Shown: one piece after another, positions 60,734-64,000 of the stretch
Layout: each line of letters begins with the position of its first letter
Numbering within the stretch: position 1 is the first letter of the stretch
Source of the DNA: Sambucus nigra
Taxonomy: Eukaryota > Streptophyta > Magnoliopsida > Dipsacales > Adoxaceae
Assembly (NCBI GenBank): GCA_949130495.1
Contig: OX422207.1
Location: forward strand, 706,214,456-706,278,455
Length of the DNA stretch: 64,000 bases
Reading direction: 5' to 3'
Made by a program: the position numbers and the translations under genes
Notes under the pieces: model-generated
Databases searched by the model: none
What the model saw: the letters and a program-made list of their open reading frames with translations, nothing else
Told to the model about the DNA's origin: nothing

Positions 60734-62260
60734 TGGAAATGTTTTTTTAAAACCAAAAACACGTGTCTATTACGCCATCCAAGCCCTACACGTGTTACAC
60801 ATCTACATAATGGATTTGTGTTCGTTTTCTCTCACAAACCTGAGGATCCATCTTGATCGTTCAACCCTTATTAATCATTGGCCTACATGTACTTAAGTTA
60901 ATCCTCGTTACGCCTGAGTGGTCCAAGCGGAGATGATTTAAAAGTGGTGTGTTGTGAGCCACACGATTGATCATACGAAGGGTCAAGTTAATCCTGATCA
61001 TTCATTTCAAACACATCTTCAAGATCCTTCTTCACTCACTATAAATATATCCTATTGTTCACTCATTTACAATCGTTGGGAGAGTTGATTTTTGAGAGAA
61101 AAAAAAGAGAAGAGAGAGAAGAAAATATGAGAGAAAAATCAAAACCTTAATGAAACACCGTCCCATTTTTCTTCAGGAAAATAATATTTGAGTGCGAGGG
61201 TTTCTATTCATTACTGATTCAAACCTCTTAGGTTTTGATCTCTCTCCTAACACCTTTCACAAAAATCAAAACTCGTTTTTAGTAAATAGAAACTTGTAAG
61301 CCTGATTTTCTAAGTGAAAACATTCACGTTGTGGTTAGGTTGATTTCTTTATTAAGAAATCGTCGTCTCTCTTTATTGGATTTTTTTTAAAATAATTTTT
61401 TTTTGTATATTTTTATGAATACAACAAATCTCTTTTACAAAACTGAAAATTGTGTTTTCTTATTTTCAGATCTAGGTTTTTCGTTTTGAAAAACTTGTAC
61501 CTAAATAAGATTCAAAGAATCTGGTTTTAAAGAGATTCTTAAAGAAATAAGATATGAAACTTTATATACCTCAAGATCCAAACACAATTTCAGTGTTGTA
61601 AAACCCCTTACATATCATTTTTAGAATATTTTTAATTTATAGGAAACCGTTTGTATAAGTGTGTGTGTGTGTGTGTGTATGTGTGTGCATGCCTGTGTTT
61701 AGGCACAACACCTACTAACACCATCACACTACTTCAGTTGTGTTGGCTGAGAGATTTAAATTGTTGAGACATCGTAAAGACTAAAAGGAGCAAGAGGAGA
61801 CAAACTGAAGAACGACAAGGATAACATCAAGAGACTCAAGAAGTCACATCTGCTAAAGTATGATGGTATATTTATGAACTTAGACTAGGTCTTTTTGTGT
61901 GTAAAATTCATTGCATGTTTGTAACCTAAAACATTATTTTAGTGGATTATTTTTTTTTTGTGGTGTAGAGGTCACCGTGGATGTTTCCCTTATTTTGGGG
62001 TTTTACCACGTTAAAAATCTTATGTGCTGTGCATGTTTCATAATTCTTTCACCCCTACTGCTATACTGCTACTTTAACTAAATTAGTTTTATTTTTAAAA
62101 ACTTATTCACTAATATCTGATATAGCTCGTTCACAGCCGTTTTGTAAAATACACCTTGTGTTATTTTGTTTGTTTTCTAAAAAGAGTTTCTCGAAAAGAT
62201 AGATCGGACCCTTCTTAACATCTTTAAGTTTTGTTAAACAAACTAGTACGGGATTTTCCA
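60734..62260 (+). repeat. Probable 5' LTR of H (about 1.5 kb)
   Basis: The right end ggattttcca stands 1 bp before the PBS. The left end was chosen as tggaaatg, which pairs with the right end over six bases; tgttgggg at 60725 is an alternative start. The TATA box tataaatata is at 61040-61049 and a purine-rich leader at 61088-61135. A (GT)n run lies at 61657-61685. The second LTR is not in the window, so the start is unproven. Confidence 0.55.
61040..61049 (+). promoter_or_regulatory. TATA box of the H LTR
   Basis: tataaatata is followed about 35-45 bp later by the likely start region and a GA-rich leader. Confidence 0.65.
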
Positions 62261-62261
62261 T

Positions 62262-62272
62262 TGGTATCAGAG
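62262..62272 (+). promoter_or_regulatory. Primer-binding site of H (initiator Met tRNA)
   Basis: tggtatcagag matches the first 11 bases of the usual initiator Met tRNA primer-binding site, directly after the LTR end. Confidence 0.85.
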
Positions 62273-62340
62273 AAAGGCTTTTGGTTTTCACAAAATCCTT
62301 TTAGATAATGTGTTTTTTAAACTATTTTTTAATAACAAAA

Positions 62341-63488
62341 ATGGACGAGAAAATGAGAGATTAGGGAATATATCCAGGCCTCCCTTCTTTGATGGGACTA
62401 ACTTCCCTTAGTGGAAAGTAAGGATGATAGCCTTCATCTAAGGGACCTTGGGAGATGAAGCCTGGGATGCTATTGAAAATAAATATGTTCATCCTGCTAA
62501 ACCTGTAGTAAAAGGTAGTAATGAAAGATTTAAGAAATTGCTCAGTGATTTCCCAAAAGAAGAAAAATTTGACTCTTATAATAACAATAAAGGAAATAAT
62601 GTTATTTTTATATCGATTAATGAACATGAATTTAAGAGGATATCTTGTTATTCAACCTCTAAGGAAGCCTGGGACATGCTAGTCACTACCCATGAAGGTA
62701 ACACACATGCTAAGGCTGCCAAGACCAAAACGCTTATACAACAGTGTAACACACTCATCATGACATAAACTTAGTCCTTTGATGATTTTTATACTAAACT
62801 AACCCATGTCATTACTAAATTACATGCCAATGGTATCATATATGATAAAATATAAATTGTCTCTAAAATACTGCGATCCCTTCCACATAAATTTGACGAT
62901 AAAAGATATGCTTTTGAGCAAATGGAAGATCCAAATCTTAGCCCTGAACTCATCTGTAGAAAATTAAGAACTGTGGAAATGGAACTGGATTATAAGAAAC
63001 AACTTCTCAATAATAAAAAAAGACATAGCAGTCCCAATGTTGTCTTTCATTTTAAGATGAAAACTTCTCAGGTTGTAGTGACCAACATTGACCTTAACTT
63101 AGATGAGGACAGTGATTTAGATTATTTGTATAATAAAATAGACTTAATGTCCAAACAGTTTAAGGAAATAGTGAAATTTAGAAATAATATTGCTTCTAAA
63201 CAAGGAAAGGCTCCCTATTCAAATCAGTCTAATAATAGACCCCATAAGAGAAAACATACAAACACTGAAATGACTATAATGGTAGGCCTGACAGAGACCA
63301 TAAGAAGACTAAATGCTTTAGATGTGGGAAAATATATCACATTGACCTTAACTGTAGGGCCAACCTTAACAATAAATTTAATAAGGCTAATTTGTGCCAG
63401 TCCTGGGGTGATTCAAGTGAATCAAATAATGATGAGCTTGAATCCTCTAACATTTCTGACCCATGTATGTCATTTTTTGCAAAAATAG
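62341..63488 (+). pseudogene. H gag: capsid region and zinc knuckle
   Basis: ATG 62341 opens the gag but stops after seven codons. The neighbouring frame carries RPPFFDGTNFP-stop-WKVRM, the usual SIRE/copia gag start. It is followed by open stretches with EFKRISCYSTSKEAWDML (62448-62768), a KILRSLPHKFDDK motif and RKLRTVEMELD (62922 onward). Near 63240-63300 the frame shifts, and the new frame shows a perfect CCHC zinc knuckle, CFRCGKIYHIDLNC, at 63314-63355. The Gag would package the element RNA. At least five stops and one shift inactivate it. Confidence 0.87.
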
Positions 63489-63988
63489 TCTATTATGATG
63501 ATGTACCTACCAATAGTGATTATGTTGATGATAACATGTGTAATAACGTCATGATTAGTGATACAGTGTATGTTCTTGGTTTGTCTTCTTATTGCCTAGA
63601 GAATGCAAATCATCTTAATGTTGTTAATAATAGTTCAAACGTCGTGTGTGTGAGTCGAAGGGATCATATCAAAGACTAATTGGATCGGTATGTGAGTAAT
63701 GAAGAGATAGTGAACACATCGCACACATCACTAAACACTTCACACACCACTCTAGACGATTTAGATTATGACGATCTTCCCAACGTTCACATATTGTATA
63801 CCAAAACCCTTAGGAGAAGCACTAATCTTGAGAAAACCGTTAAGGATCTGGTTATGAAACAAAGTGACGAGGATTACACTAATCAATGTCTGGAATATGA
63901 AAAAAGGCTAAGTCTTTTCTCGATAGAACTAAAGACTTATCAGAATCAAATGAAATTCTGGAAAAGAAATATATGGCCACGTTGTTAG
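63392..63988 (+). pseudogene. H gag-protease linker with acidic and coiled-coil segments
   Basis: After the zinc knuckle the same frame runs through an acidic Asp/Asn/Ser-rich stretch to a stop at 63677-63679. The next frame (63680-63988) contains SLNTSHTTLDDLDYDD and a Glu/Lys/Leu-rich segment (RSTNLEKTVKDLVMKQ) with heptad character. SIRE-type gags commonly carry such a coiled-coil extension before the protease. The window ends before any catalytic domain. Confidence 0.7.
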
Positions 63989-64000
63989 AACTGGAACAAA

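Larger units (their letters stand above)
60734..64000 (+). mobile_element. Element H: SIRE-type Ty1/copia retrotransposon, right part outside the window
   Basis: A probable 5' LTR is followed by an initiator-Met PBS at 62262-62272 and a gag of SIRE type that continues to the window edge. Pol is beyond 64000. Several stops and at least one shift in gag show a dead copy. Confidence 0.82.

Overview
This window looks like repeat-dense plant nuclear DNA. It consists almost entirely of long terminal repeat (LTR) retrotransposons stacked inside one another. The lineages are plant-specific: Tat-type Ty3/gypsy with a second RNase H, chromodomain gypsy of Tekay type, Athila-type gypsy and SIRE-type copia. 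The DNA is AT-rich, and nearly every coding region is broken by stops, frameshifts or insertions, as expected for old heterochromatin in a medium or large angiosperm genome. I found no intact host gene, rRNA, tRNA or CRISPR array. All boundaries below come from reading LTR ends, target-site duplications (TSDs), primer-binding sites (PBS) and copy-to-copy comparison by eye.

Layout. Element E (1-7636, +) is the 3' part of a Tat element: decayed RT, RNase H, second RNase H and integrase, then ten copies of a 101-bp tandem repeat, then an intron-containing gene on the opposite strand, then the 3' LTR. E sits in element A (7637-14213, +), of which part of the internal region and a 3-kb 3' LTR are seen. 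A sits in the 3' LTR of element B (14214-39541, -). The 5' LTR of B is split at 21578/38004 by element C (21579-38003, -), a chromodomain gypsy with perfect AAGAT duplications. The gag of C is split by element D (28855-35218, +), a non-autonomous Athila-like element with an ORF of unknown function. The two resulting chains, E in A in B and D in C in B, show B to be the oldest of the five.

Right of B, 39542-44688 is mostly unassigned AT-rich DNA with a 1.07-kb hAT-type non-autonomous transposon (39619-40687, 8-bp TSD) and a possible copia LTR remnant. Element F (44689-59465, +) is a decayed Athila element whose integrase is split by solo LTR G (53203-54677, -, TSD TATAA), a relative of D. After about 1.3 kb of unassigned DNA, element H (about 60734 to beyond 64000, +) begins: a copia LTR, an initiator-Met PBS and a broken SIRE-type gag.

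How the parts relate. C carries recognisable gag, protease, RT, RNase H, integrase and a chromodomain-like tail, and F carries a full Athila gag-pol. A, B and D keep ends and priming signals but no recognisable gag-pol, so they would have needed proteins from elements like C and F. The parts most worth a second look are the antisense gene and hairpin-bearing array of E, the palindromic tracts in the LTRs of A, B, C, D and G, the pre-LTR module shared by D and F, and the new ORF of D.
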